From contig NZ_VBUT01000014.1 of the NCBI RefSeq assembly GCF_005863245.1, forward strand, positions 53,104-117,103: a stretch of DNA of 64,000 bases. Reading direction: 5' to 3'. This DNA comes from Nocardia cyriacigeorgica (lineage in GTDB: Bacteria > Actinomycetota > Actinomycetes > Mycobacteriales > Mycobacteriaceae). Positions 23,705 to 32,542 of the stretch are shown piece after piece. A program made the translations under genes and the position numbers. Each line of letters begins with the position of its first letter. Position 1 is the stretch's first letter. The notes beneath the pieces were generated by a model. It was not told where the DNA came from. It searched no databases and worked only from the letters and a program-made list of their open reading frames with translations.

Positions 23705-24073
23705 ATGGATCTGAACCTCAAGACCGAAACCTTCGGCCAGGACGACCAGTCGTGGCTGGCCACGGCCGAGGGAACCGATCGTGCCCGCACGATCACTCTC
23801 GACCTGTCCACCTTCGTCGCAGGCGATTACGCCGACGGCTACCTGAAGTCCGGGTGGACGCTGCGCAAGCTCGCCAGCGGGCTGTACGGCAAGCGCTCCA
23901 ACGCCGACACCGAGGGCATCGCCGGTCACCTGCTGACCGCGGTGCGCGTCCCCGCCGGTGCGACGAAGGTTGCCGGTGCCCTGCTCTGGCACGGCGCGGT
24001 GATCACCGCGAAGGTCCCCAATCCGCCCGACGCTGCGGGCCAGGCCACGGCCAAGGCCGTCAGCTACTTCTGA
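23705..24073 (+). CDS. Head decoration protein
   Basis: One hundred and twenty-two residues, preceded by AAAGGAGGGG. Beta-rich (ARTITLDLSTFVAG...LKSGWTLRKL...GATKVAGALLWHGAVITAKVP), like lambda gpD-type decoration proteins placed just before the capsid gene in many actinophages. Probable trimer on the mature head surface; assigned from position and composition. Confidence 0.65.
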   Translation: MDLNLKTETFGQDDQSWLATAEGTDRARTITLDLSTFVAGDYADGYLKSGWTLRKLASGLYGKRSNADTEGIAGHLLTAVRVPAGATKVAGALLWHGAVITAKVPNPPDAAGQATAKAVSYF

Positions 24074-24088
24074 GAGGAGGCGTAACCC

Positions 24089-25117
24089 ATGGCACTCGTC
24101 ATCAATTCCGATTACGTCACCCCCGCCGAGCTGACCGGCTACGTCCGCGAAGCCCTGGCAGACCAGCCGATCAACGACCTGGCACTGGTGGACAACCTGC
24201 TGCCGGACACGATGATCGACGACGTCGAATTCCGCGCCAACATCACCCAGCACGGCCTACGCCGCGCCGCGAAGTTCCGGTCGTGGGACACCGAGGCTCC
24301 GATCACCGGCCGCAAGGGCGTGGTCCGGATCTCCGGTGAGCTGCCCCCGATCTCGGAGAAGCGGCGACTCGGCGAGTACGACCGGCTGCGGCTGCGTAAG
24401 GCCGACAACCAGATCCGGGATCTGATCTTCAACGACGGTGTCGAGCTGGCGCAGGCGCTGCGCACTCGCATCATCATGGCCAAGGCCGACGCCCTGGTGA
24501 ACGGCAAGGTCACCCTCGCCGAGAACGGCCTGGATCTGGCGGCCGATTTCAAGCGGTTGCCGGGTCACTCGGTGACCGCGTCGGTGCTGTGGAACGTCAC
24601 CGGTACCGGTGCGGCCGATCCGATCAACGATCAGGAGTCGTGGTTCGCGACGTTCCGGACCACCCAGTCCGGTAATCCGGTGCGGGCGATCACCTCCCAG
24701 CGGGTGATGTCGGCGCTGATGCGGAACGACAAGATCCGCGCCTACGCACTGCCGCCGGGCAGCACCCAGGGCATCGTCACCCGCGACCAGGTGAACGCCC
24801 TGTTCACCTCGTTCGGGCATCCGGCGTTCGAAATCTTCGACGCACAGGTCGAAGACGCCAACGGCAACGCGTCGCGCCTGATCCCCGACGACCGGATCCT
24901 CTACGTCGGTGGCGCGAACAAGATCGGCGAAACCCTGTGGGGCACCACCGCCGAGGCGATCGAACCCGAGTACGGCATCGACGCCAACCAGGCGCCGGGC
25001 ATCGTGGTCGGTTCCTACATCGACAACGATCCGGTCGCGCGCTGGACCAAGGCCAGCGGTATCGGCCTGCCGATGCTGCTGAACGCCAACGCCACGATGG
25101 TCGCGAAGGTCCTGTGA
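24089..25117 (+). CDS. Major capsid protein (lambda gpE-like)
   Basis: Three hundred and forty-two residues; ATG at 24089 with GAGAGGAGG upstream. The sequence carries features of the phage capsid E family: DTMIDDVEFRANITQHGLRRAAKFRSWDTEAPITGRKG near the N-terminus, then ELPPISEKRRLGEYDRLRLRK, and a C-terminal VGGANKIGETLWGTTAEAIEPEYGI. Size and position are standard. No damage is visible in this gene. Confidence 0.9.
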   Translation: MALVINSDYVTPAELTGYVREALADQPINDLALVDNLLPDTMIDDVEFRANITQHGLRRAAKFRSWDTEAPITGRKGVVRISGELPPISEKRRLGEYDRLRLRKADNQIRDLIFNDGVELAQALRTRIIMAKADALVNGKVTLAENGLDLAADFKRLPGHSVTASVLWNVTGTGAADPINDQESWFATFRTTQSGNPVRAITSQRVMSALMRNDKIRAYALPPGSTQGIVTRDQVNALFTSFGHPAFEIFDAQVEDANGNASRLIPDDRILYVGGANKIGETLWGTTAEAIEPEYGIDANQAPGIVVGSYIDNDPVARWTKASGIGLPMLLNANATMVAKVL

Positions 25118-25428
25118 TGGCAGGCCGGAAGCTCGCCGGGTACGTCCACGTCCACGACTCCGAAGGCGTCTCGCACGTCTTCGGGCCCGAGGACGACGTG
25201 CCCGCCGAGCTGGCGAAGCTCATCACCAACCCCGCGGCCTGGCAGACCGACCCGGGCGCGGCGGAGGAGGTCGGGCAGGTCGAGCAGGGTGACGACGAGC
25301 CGTCGGAGTCCTGGACCGTGGCCGATCTCCGCGCCTATGCCGAGCTGCACGACATCGACCTCGGCGACGCGACGAAGAAGGCCGACATCCTGGAGGCCAT
25401 CATCGGATCGGGCGATGACCGCGCCTGA
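25117..25428 (+). CDS. Head-tail region protein with HeH/SAP-like end
   Basis: One hundred and three residues; its ATG overlaps the capsid stop. The C-terminal SWTVADLRAYAELHDIDLGDATKKADILEAI is a helix-extended-loop-helix motif seen in small head-connector proteins. The N-terminal part (GYVHVHDSEGVSHVFGPEDDVPAEL) is probably a small beta domain. Exact role unproven. Confidence 0.6.
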   Translation: MAGRKLAGYVHVHDSEGVSHVFGPEDDVPAELAKLITNPAAWQTDPGAAEEVGQVEQGDDEPSESWTVADLRAYAELHDIDLGDATKKADILEAIIGSGDDRA

Positions 25429-25807
25429 CCCGCTGTTCACCATCAGCGACGTCGAAGCGATCTCCGGCGAGACCTACGCCGAACCGCAGATCACTCAGGT
25501 GAACCGGTTCATCGCGCAGGCCTCGGCCAAGCTGCGCACCAAGGTCGCCCACCTCGACGAACGAATCGCCGCCGGAATCCTCGACCCGGATCTGGTCAAG
25601 GGCATCGGCGTCGAGGTCGTCCTGCGGGCGTTGGCGACCTTGGCACGCGTATTCGGTGTGCGACGCACCGAATACCCGGAGTGGTCCACCGAGTACGAGA
25701 CCGGCGGCCAGAACCGCCTGGTGTATGTCACCGACGACGATGTCGCCGACCTCATCGACACCGAAACCAGCGGCGACGCTTTCACGATCCGGACCGGTCT
25801 GCGATGA
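25415..25807 (+). CDS. Head-to-tail adaptor (Gp15/Gp19-like)
   Basis: One hundred and thirty residues from the ATG at 25415. The sequence (DVEAISGETYAEPQITQVNRFIAQASAKLR...VVLRALATLARVFGVRR) follows the alpha-helical head-tail connector adaptors of actinophages, such as the Gp19/Gp15/Gp42 family. It overlaps both neighbours and lies at the expected place between capsid and tail genes. Confidence 0.75.
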   Translation: MTAPDPLFTISDVEAISGETYAEPQITQVNRFIAQASAKLRTKVAHLDERIAAGILDPDLVKGIGVEVVLRALATLARVFGVRRTEYPEWSTEYETGGQNRLVYVTDDDVADLIDTETSGDAFTIRTGLR

Positions 25808-26202
25808 GGCTGCCCGAACGCTGGACACTGCTGCGTCCGGGCCCGCGCACCCAGGATCCGTCCACCGGCAACTGGATGCCGGGCCCGCCGCAGGAGATCC
25901 CGTGGTGGGGGTTGCTTCAACAGCGGATCATCACTGACCCACAGGTCGAGGAGTTCCAGGACGGGCACGTGGTTCAGCGATTGACCTTGCTGCTCATGCC
26001 GGGCCTGCCGGGCGGTGTGAAGCGTCGCGACGTGTGGCGGTTCGACGGCCCCGCCGAGGTTTCCGACCTGGTCGCCGTCGACGACACCGTCACCGTGCAG
26101 GGCACCCCACGAGTCCGCCGTCCCGCTATCGGGTCGCGTCGGCCCGCCTACATCGCCGCCGTGGTGCGGCACGCATCCGACCTGAAAGAAGGAACACCAT
26201 GA
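25804..26202 (+). CDS. Head-tail stopper-like protein
   Basis: One hundred and thirty-two residues, ATGA-overlapping the adaptor gene. Short beta-rich body (WTLLRPGPRTQDPSTGNWMPGPPQEIPWWGLLQQR, then VWRFDGPAEVSDLVAVDDTVTVQG). Position in the connector block suggests the stopper; sequence alone is not decisive. Confidence 0.5.
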   Translation: MRLPERWTLLRPGPRTQDPSTGNWMPGPPQEIPWWGLLQQRIITDPQVEEFQDGHVVQRLTLLLMPGLPGGVKRRDVWRFDGPAEVSDLVAVDDTVTVQGTPRVRRPAIGSRRPAYIAAVVRHASDLKEGTP

Positions 26203-26360
26203 TCGTGTCCTGGAAAGACGAGGACGGCGCCACCCACTGGGGTGACGACACCTCCAAGGCGTACAAGAAGCACCTCCAGGCCCAGGCGGCCGCCAAGCCG
26301 GCCGAGGCCAAGTCCGTCGAGGCGAAGCCGGTCGTCGAAGTCGAGGCCAAGCGCAAGTGA
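26199..26360 (+). CDS. Small basic hypothetical protein
   Basis: Fifty-three residues, starting MIVSWKDEDGATHWGD and ending in alternating EAK and PVV repeats. Coupled to both neighbours. Found in this position in many actinophages; function unknown. Confidence 0.5.
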   Translation: MIVSWKDEDGATHWGDDTSKAYKKHLQAQAAAKPAEAKSVEAKPVVEVEAKRK

Positions 26361-26662
26361 ACGCCGCGGTGCTGACGATCTTCGACAGCATCGCCCGCCA
26401 GACCGCGCGGGTTGCGACAACCCCGCGTCGGCGCGCGATCGCCCGACAGATCGCCGACGATGCGCGCGCGGCCGCGCCCGTGATGACCGGTGCCTACCGC
26501 GATGGGATCGGCACCGAATTCTCCGGCACCACAGTGCGTGTGGTCGACGACGACCCGGACGCCATCTACAAGGAATACGGCACCGTCGACACCCCAGCCC
26601 ACGCAGCGCTCACCGATGCGGCCCGCCGACACGGCCGCTACCGCGGTTGGATCCCGGATTGA
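26357..26662 (+). CDS. Minor tail/neck protein (HK97 gp10-like)
   Basis: One hundred and one residues; GTG start. The pattern IADDARAAAPVMTGAYRDGIGTE...DDDPDAIYKEYGTVDTPAHAALTDAARR is the HK97 gp10-like signature (APVxTGxLR, then Y..YVEFGT). These proteins join head and tail. Confidence 0.75.
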   Translation: MNAAVLTIFDSIARQTARVATTPRRRAIARQIADDARAAAPVMTGAYRDGIGTEFSGTTVRVVDDDPDAIYKEYGTVDTPAHAALTDAARRHGRYRGWIPD

Positions 26663-27105
26663 CCCCGCCGATCCCGTTCGCGCCGGGGGCTGTTCGCGCG
26701 TTCCTGACCGCGCAGCCGTCCATCACCGACCTGGTTCCGGTCGAGGCGATCACGACCCGGAACCTGCCCGACCCCATCACCGGCCCGTTCGTCACCGTGC
26801 GCGCGCCGGGCAACGTCGGTGTCGACCCGTTCCTGCGGCGACCGCTGGTCCAGGTCGATGTGTGGGCGCCGAAGATCGAAATCCTCGGCGGCTCCACCGA
26901 TCCGGAGGAGCTGACCTGGGACATCGCCGCCCTCGCGGGGCAACTGCTGGGGCGGACCAAACCCCAGGAGTTCCGCGGGTCGGCGTGGACAGCCACCTGG
27001 ATCGACGGACCGATCAACTTCGTCGACACCACACGCGGCGCTGACATGCCCCTATTCCGGGCGACGGTCCGCGTCGAGCTGAAGCTGCGCGCCCCGCGCG
27101 CCTGA
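26659..27105 (+). CDS. Tail terminator-like protein
   Basis: One hundred and forty-eight residues from a TTG at 26659 that overlaps the previous stop. The body (GAVRAFLTAQPSITDLVPVEAITTRNLPDPITGPFVTVRAPG) and the later VQVDVWAPK are typical of the tail completion proteins that precede the major tail gene. An upstream start at 26242 is in the wrong frame for the neighbour and looks like a shadow. Confidence 0.65.
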   Translation: MTPPIPFAPGAVRAFLTAQPSITDLVPVEAITTRNLPDPITGPFVTVRAPGNVGVDPFLRRPLVQVDVWAPKIEILGGSTDPEELTWDIAALAGQLLGRTKPQEFRGSAWTATWIDGPINFVDTTRGADMPLFRATVRVELKLRAPRA

Positions 27106-27156
27106 ACCATCACCCTCTGCTCACCGCAGTGAGCGAACCCCCCGTTTGGAGGAATC

Positions 27157-27969
27157 GTGAGTACTCACGCCGCACCCGAAAAGGCCTACGTCTGGCTCGA
27201 CGGTGACGCCTACCGAGCCCCGGCCGGTACCGGCATCCCCACCGACCCGTTCGCCGCGAGCCCCGTCACCGGCTCCCTGAAGTGGGATCCCTACGGTGGT
27301 ATCGAGGCAGGCTTCGAGCTGACCCCGACCCGCGACGTCACCCCGAAGCGGGTGTGGAACCGGCGCCTGGCCCCGTACAAGGTGATCAAGTCCCCGTCGG
27401 AGGAGCGGGTCAAGCTGCGGGCAGTGGACTTCTCGGTCGCGACCGCGCTGACCACGTTGCAGGGCGGCACGATCTCGCAGCTGAGCCCCGGCGTGTACAG
27501 GTGGAACCCGGGCGACGACGAGGACTTCGCTCTGTTGCTCGCGCTGCGCGATGAGTCCGCCAACCAGGTGTTCTGGTCGCCGAGCGTCACCCTGACCACT
27601 CCGCCGCCGCGCACGTTCGGCCAGGAGGAGCTCGACGGGTTCGAGTTCGAGCTGCTCGCGCTGGAGCCGTTCGTGCCACTGACCAGCTTCAACCCGCTCC
27701 AAGTCTCGGGCACCATCACCCTGCCCGCGGGCACCACCGCCGGCACCTGGACGCTGTCCTTCGGCGGCCAGACCACCACGGGCATCGCGTTCAACGCCGC
27801 GAGCACCGCGGTGCAGTCGGCGCTGGTCGCGCTGCCCACCATCGGCACCGGCAACGCCACCGTCACCGGCCCGGCGGGTGGGCCCTACGCCTACACCATC
27901 ACCGTGCCGGGCACGCTCACCGGTGACGGCTCCGGCCTGACCCCGGCCGGAACGGTGCAGATCAGCTGA
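27157..27969 (+). CDS. Major tail protein
   Basis: Two hundred and seventy residues; GGAGGA upstream of the GTG start at 27157. Residues 1-180 are the tail-tube domain (YVWLDGDAYRAPAGTGIPTDP...WDPYGGIEAGFELTPTRDVTP), and the last about 80 residues (VSGTITLPAGTTAGTWTLSF...GNATVTGPAGGPYAYTITV) form an Ig-like domain, a common decoration on actinophage tail tubes. Confidence 0.85.
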   Translation: MSTHAAPEKAYVWLDGDAYRAPAGTGIPTDPFAASPVTGSLKWDPYGGIEAGFELTPTRDVTPKRVWNRRLAPYKVIKSPSEERVKLRAVDFSVATALTTLQGGTISQLSPGVYRWNPGDDEDFALLLALRDESANQVFWSPSVTLTTPPPRTFGQEELDGFEFELLALEPFVPLTSFNPLQVSGTITLPAGTTAGTWTLSFGGQTTTGIAFNAASTAVQSALVALPTIGTGNATVTGPAGGPYAYTITVPGTLTGDGSGLTPAGTVQIS

Positions 27970-28394
27970 TGGCGGCAACGAAGAGGGCGGCAGCCGCGCG
28001 GCGCACTCCGCCCGCGGCTGCCCGCCGCACGCAGCCCGAGCCGATCGACATCCTCGCCGAGTTCAACACCGAGGAGAAGCCGCCGGTCCCGATCCGCCTC
28101 GGCGAGGTCGAGGCCGATGTGCGGCGCGGATTCTCCGGCGACGAGGTCGTGCGGTTCCACCGCCTCGTCGGCGAAACGAAGTTCGGCGAGGTCCTGGAGC
28201 TGATCACCACCAACGGCGCGCAGCTGTGGGAGTTCATCGGCTCGCTCACACCGGAATACGCGTCGAAAGCGCTGAACCGGATCATCAACGTGAGCGAGCT
28301 GTATGAGGGAAACCTGCTCGCGCCCTTGCCGGGCTTCGCACCGAACCCGGCTGGGGCGCCACCCTCGCCCGAGTCCGCCACTACCACGGAGTAG
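27969..28394 (+). CDS. Tail assembly chaperone, gpG-like
   Basis: One hundred and forty-one residues, overlapping the major tail protein stop. A basic N-terminus is followed by the acidic helical body typical of gpG (FSGDEVVRFHRLVGETKFGEVLELITTNGAQLW). Near residue 115 the reading frame contains the slippery heptamer GGGAAAC, so a fraction of ribosomes should move to the -1 frame to make the longer gpGT form. The zero-frame product ends 27 residues after the slip. Confidence 0.8.
   Translation: MAATKRAAAARRTPPAAARRTQPEPIDILAEFNTEEKPPVPIRLGEVEADVRRGFSGDEVVRFHRLVGETKFGEVLELITTNGAQLWEFIGSLTPEYASKALNRIINVSELYEGNLLAPLPGFAPNPAGAPPSPESATTTE
28307..28313 (+). other. -1 ribosomal frameshift site GGGAAAC
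   Basis: The heptamer G GGA AAC lies in phase with the gpG frame (X XXY YYZ), which is the canonical pattern used by lambda G/GT (there GGGAAAG). The -1 frame opens immediately before it, after a TGA at 28304-28306, and then runs without a stop to 28789. Confidence 0.8.
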
Positions 28395-28789
28395 ATCTCC
28401 GCGTCGCGCTGAAGACGATGCCGTACCCGGACGTCGCCGCCCTCATCGAGGACGCCGACGCCCGGGACGCGCAGGCCGCAAGGGATTCCGAAAACCTGGC
28501 CATGCTGGTCGACCGCATGGACTTCCTGAACAACTTCGGCTACGTCTCCGGTGTCACCGACCCCGACGACCCCGAGGTGAAACGCGAGCGCGCCGAGCGG
28601 CTCAAGCACGGCATCAAACCGCCGCCCATGCCGATCCTTGCGCCGGTCGCGCAGCGCCCGCCGGAGATCACCGCCGAGTTGATCGAGCGCTACCGGAAAG
28701 CGCAACAGCCCTACCAGATCCCGGACAAAGCGAAACCGAAATCGAAGCTCGACCTGCTCAACAGGTCACGCGCAGAAGCGGGGAGGTGA
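28313..28789 (+). CDS. Tail assembly chaperone, -1 frame extension (gpT part)
   Basis: Reached by a -1 frameshift at 28307-28313. The 158-residue extension includes GWGATLARVRHYHGVDLRVALKTMPYPDVAALI, the conserved 'GW...RVRHYHGVDLR' segment that follows the junction in actinophage gpGT proteins, so expected total length is about 273 residues. An internal ATG at 28418 lacks the conserved segment, so I place the real coding region from the slip. The protein chaperones the tape measure during tail assembly. Confidence 0.8.
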   Translation, partial: PARALAGLRTEPGWGATLARVRHYHGVDLRVALKTMPYPDVAALIEDADARDAQAARDSENLAMLVDRMDFLNNFGYVSGVTDPDDPEVKRERAERLKHGIKPPPMPILAPVAQRPPEITAELIERYRKAQQPYQIPDKAKPKSKLDLLNRSRAEAGR

Positions 28790-28792
28790 TCC

Positions 28793-31216
28793 ATGGCCGG
28801 CGGACGCATCGACATCCTCGTCGCACCCGACATGCGGGAGTTCATCCCGCAGCTCCGCCGGGGCCTCGCTCCTGCGGTGGGTGTGGCCGGGGCGATCGGC
28901 GCCAGCATGGGCGTCGCCCTGGGTGGGGCGGCTGCGTTCGCGAAGGTCATCGAGATCGGCAACGAGTTCACCACCAACCTCAACACGATGAAGGCGGTGG
29001 CCTCGGCGACGGCCACCGAGATGGAGGCGGTCTCCGAGCGCGCCAAGCAGCTCGGCAACGACATCACCCTGCCAGGCACCTCGGCCAACGACGCTGCCGC
29101 CGCGATGACCGAACTCGCCAAGGGCGGATTCAGCGTCCGGCAGTCCATGGATGCGGCGAAGGGGTCGCTGCAACTGGCGGCCGCCGCGCAGGTCGATGCC
29201 GCTGAAGCTGCCCGGATCCAGTCCTCGGCGTTGCAGGCGTTCGGCCTCGACGCCACCCAGGCCACGCGGGTCGCCGACGTGCTGGCCAACACCGCCAACG
29301 CGTCGTCGGCCGAAATCAACGAAGTCGCCTACGGCCTCCAGAGCGGTGGTGCGGTCGCCCACCAGTTCGGGCTGACCATCGAAGACACCGCCGCCGCCCT
29401 CGGCATGATGGCCAACTCCGGCATCCGCGGCTCCGACGCCGGCACCCTGCTCAAGTCGGCGCTGCTCGCCCTCACCGACCAGGGCAAGCCCGCACAGGAA
29501 GCGATCCGCGAACTCGGGCTCACCGTCTACGACTCGCAGGGCAACTTCATCGGCCTGCGGTCCCTGATCGAACAGCTGGACACCGCGGCCGGGCGGATGA
29601 CCCCGGAGATGTACCAGGCCGCGACCGCCACCCTGTTCGGATCCGACGCCATGCGGTTGGCCGCGATCGCTGCCGACAAGGGCGTCGTCGGGTTCGACAA
29701 CATGCACCGCGCGATGAGCCGCCAAGGCGCCGCCGCCGATGTCGCCGCAGCCAAGATGCAGGGCCTGCCCGGCGCGATGCAGACGGTCACCAACGCAGCC
29801 GAGAACCTCGCACTCGAGGTATACGACCTCGTCAAGGGACCGCTCGAACAGTTCGCTCGCAGCTCGGCCGAACGGATCACCAGCGCCACCCCGGCGATCG
29901 TGTCCGGGCTGCACGGCGCGGCCGACGCCGCTGTCGATGTCGGACAGGCCCTCGGACCGGTCGTCAGCACGATCGCCGACCTGCCTGCCCCTGTCCTCGC
30001 GGCGGCCGCCGCGTTCGTCGTGTTCCGCACCACCGCGCTCGGATCGTGGCTCACCGCCGGTGTCGGCACGATGCAGCGCTTCGGCACCGCGACAGTCGCT
30101 GTCGCCACCGCCAGCAACCGAGTGGTGCAGGTCGCCGGGGTCGGCGCCTCGACGCTCGGCCGGTTCGGGTCCGCGATCAACCAGCTGGGCACCTCGGCGC
30201 CGGTGGTGCAGCGCATGCAGCAGTCGTTCCTCAACGCCGCTGCCGGTGCGTCGACCTTCGCGCGCACGCAGGGCACGATCTCGGCCGCGACCACTGGTGT
30301 CCGCGCCGCCGCTGGCGGTCTGGTGAGCATGCTCGGCGGCCCGTGGGTGGTCGCGGTCGTCGCCGCCGGCGCTGCCCTGTTCCAGCTGTGGTCGGAGATG
30401 AAGAAGGGGGAGGAGCACGCCAAGGCGGTCCGCGCTGCGCTCAGCGAAATCGGCAAGACCCGCAGCGAACTCGCGGAGATCTTCTCCCTCAACCAGGGCG
30501 CGATCAACGATCAGGCGATCCAGAACGTCACCCGCCAGATCGGGGTCATGAAGCAATCCCTGGAGGAGGCCGCGAACTTCCGGCCGGGGTTCTTCGAGAA
30601 GGGGTTCCAGCTTCCCTGGGCGGACAACGCCAAGAACAAGGAGTGGTACGCCGACCGGTGGGCGGGCGCCAAGAAGATCATCGACGACCTCAAGCTGTCC
30701 GATGAGCAGCTCGCCGAAACCCTCGGCGACACCGCGAAGTTCAACGACCTCTCGGCCAAGCTCCAGGGGATGGGCCAGGACGGCCGGTTCGCCCTGTCGG
30801 AGCTTCAGGCGTTGCGCGACGGGATCGTGCAAACCCAGCAGACCGCGAAGAACACCACCCCAGGGTTCGCGACCCTCGCCCAGGCCGTGAAGGTGCTGTC
30901 GGACGAATCGTCGTCGGCGGCCGACCGCATCGACGCGATGAAGACCGCGCTGGATGTGCTGTCCGGCAAGCCGATCGCCGCCCAGGACGCACTCGCCCAG
31001 TACAACGCGCAGGTCCGCGCGACCGCCGACGTCACCAACGAAGCATGGGACGCGGCGAAGGGCTGGGGCGACCAGCTCGTCGGCACCGACGGCAAGGTCA
31101 ACACCGCCACCGAGAACGGCGGTCGGCTCTATGACGAGCTCACCAAGATCCGCGACGCCACCATCACCGCCGCCGAGGCAGGTGTGGAGATGGGGCCGGT
31201 GCTCTCGCAGAACTAG
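28793..31216 (+). CDS. Tape measure protein, N-terminal part ending in an amber codon
   Basis: The 807-residue frame opens MAGGRIDILVAPDMREFIPQLRRGLAPA, has the tape-measure core (AFGLDATQATRVADVLANTANASSAEINEVAYGLQ) and hydrophobic segments (for example GGPWVVAVVAAGAALFQLW at about residue 520). It ends at TAG 31214-31216, but the same frame continues with a clear continuation (AAFAALAQATGLSVDQVAQ). So the full gene was 28793-33282 with about 1,495 codons, and this is the front part. The stop could be a mutation, an assembly error or suppressed. Confidence 0.85.
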   Translation: MAGGRIDILVAPDMREFIPQLRRGLAPAVGVAGAIGASMGVALGGAAAFAKVIEIGNEFTTNLNTMKAVASATATEMEAVSERAKQLGNDITLPGTSANDAAAAMTELAKGGFSVRQSMDAAKGSLQLAAAAQVDAAEAARIQSSALQAFGLDATQATRVADVLANTANASSAEINEVAYGLQSGGAVAHQFGLTIEDTAAALGMMANSGIRGSDAGTLLKSALLALTDQGKPAQEAIRELGLTVYDSQGNFIGLRSLIEQLDTAAGRMTPEMYQAATATLFGSDAMRLAAIAADKGVVGFDNMHRAMSRQGAAADVAAAKMQGLPGAMQTVTNAAENLALEVYDLVKGPLEQFARSSAERITSATPAIVSGLHGAADAAVDVGQALGPVVSTIADLPAPVLAAAAAFVVFRTTALGSWLTAGVGTMQRFGTATVAVATASNRVVQVAGVGASTLGRFGSAINQLGTSAPVVQRMQQSFLNAAAGASTFARTQGTISAATTGVRAAAGGLVSMLGGPWVVAVVAAGAALFQLWSEMKKGEEHAKAVRAALSEIGKTRSELAEIFSLNQGAINDQAIQNVTRQIGVMKQSLEEAANFRPGFFEKGFQLPWADNAKNKEWYADRWAGAKKIIDDLKLSDEQLAETLGDTAKFNDLSAKLQGMGQDGRFALSELQALRDGIVQTQQTAKNTTPGFATLAQAVKVLSDESSSAADRIDAMKTALDVLSGKPIAAQDALAQYNAQVRATADVTNEAWDAAKGWGDQLVGTDGKVNTATENGGRLYDELTKIRDATITAAEAGVEMGPVLSQN

Positions 31217-32542
31217 GCCGCGTTCGCCGCGCTCGCCCAGGCGACTGGACTGAGCGTCGACCAGGTCGCCCAAATGGCGGCGCAGCTGGGCTACCTGCCC
31301 CGAGACATCGAGATCCTGGCGAACCTGCGCGGCGCCGACACCGTCGAGCAGCAGCTCGTCGTCATCCAGGGCCTGCTGCGGACCAACGCCAACGGCGTGC
31401 AGATCCCCGTCGACGCCCTGACACAGGAAGCGCGCACCCGACTGACTGAGGTCGGCGCGAAGATCGAAGACGTCAACGGCAAGCCCGGCATCGTGCAGGT
31501 GTCGGCACCGAACCTCGCCGCCGTCCTGGCCGAGCTCGACAAGCTGATCAACAAGAACCTGCCGTCCAAGACGCAGAAAGTCGTGGTTGAGTACGAGGAC
31601 CGCGGCGCCGCCCTGCAACGGCAAGGTCTACCCGCCGGGTTCATCGGCCCTGTCGTGCAGCAGCCCCGCGCCGACGGCGGCATCGACGGCCCGCTGCCGA
31701 GCCAGGCGACGATCCAGTCCCCGCAGTCGCGCCTCTACCAGTGGGCCGAACCGGAAACCGGCGGTGAAGCGTTCATACCGCTGGCGACGTCGAAGCGCGC
31801 GCGGTCGGTCGACATCCTCGGCCAGGTCGCCGGCATGTTCGGGTTCGGGCTGACGAAGATGGCCGACGGCGGCATCGCCGTCACCCGGGCAATGGACTTC
31901 CTGCGCGGCCAGTCCGGCAAGGAATACCAGTACGGCGGCGTCGGTAACCCGTCGTGGGACTGCTCCGCATTCATCTCCGCCGCCTACGCCCTGCTCAAGG
32001 GCTTGGACCCCTACATTCGCTGGTTCACGACCGAATCGGATTTCAGCTCGCTCGGGTTCCTGCCCGGCCTCGATCCAACCGGGCGAGGCCTGTCGATCGG
32101 CATCTTCCGGGGCGGCGGCGGCCAGTACTCGCACATGGCGGGCCTCCTCGCCGGGACACCGCTGGAGTCCGGCGCGAACGGCGTACAGGTCGGCAGCGGC
32201 GCGCAGTCGGCGGCTAGCGGTGAGCTGCCGTTGAAGTTCCATCTCCCGGCAACCTCATTCGAGCCGCCCGACACCGGAGGCGGCCGCCGGTCGCGCCGAT
32301 CGGGCGCCCGGGAAAGACCTGGGACGAGAGCAAAGAGCTCGAGCTGGAATCTGCCCGATTGTCCGCGCAGCAGGCGGTCATCGCGCGCGACGAAGCGCTC
32401 GCCGATCCAGACAAGACCCCGGAGGACAAGCGGCAGGCAGAGATCCGTGCCCGGCAGGCCGAGCTGCGTGTGCAGGAGATGGAGAAGGACAAGACCGAGG
32501 CCAACTCCACCGGCGGCCCGGTCCCGGAGGCCCCGCCTCTGA
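31217..32542 (+). pseudogene. Tape measure protein, middle part with NlpC/P60-like domain
   Basis: Same frame as the first part, directly after the amber codon. Normal sequence continues to about 32280 and includes an NlpC/P60-like cysteine peptidase: QYGGVGNPSWDCSAFISAAYALL with the catalytic Cys, then QYSHMAGLLAG with the His. Such domains open peptidoglycan during DNA injection. After about 32280 the frame becomes Arg/Ser-rich and loses homology, because one base appears to be missing; the true sequence continues in the -1 frame. Confidence 0.75.

Noticed and set aside
28766..31624. A 952-residue reverse-strand reading frame
   Set aside because: It is the antisense shadow of the tape measure gene; the forward frame carries clear phage sequence and the reverse is His/Leu/Arg-rich with no domain.
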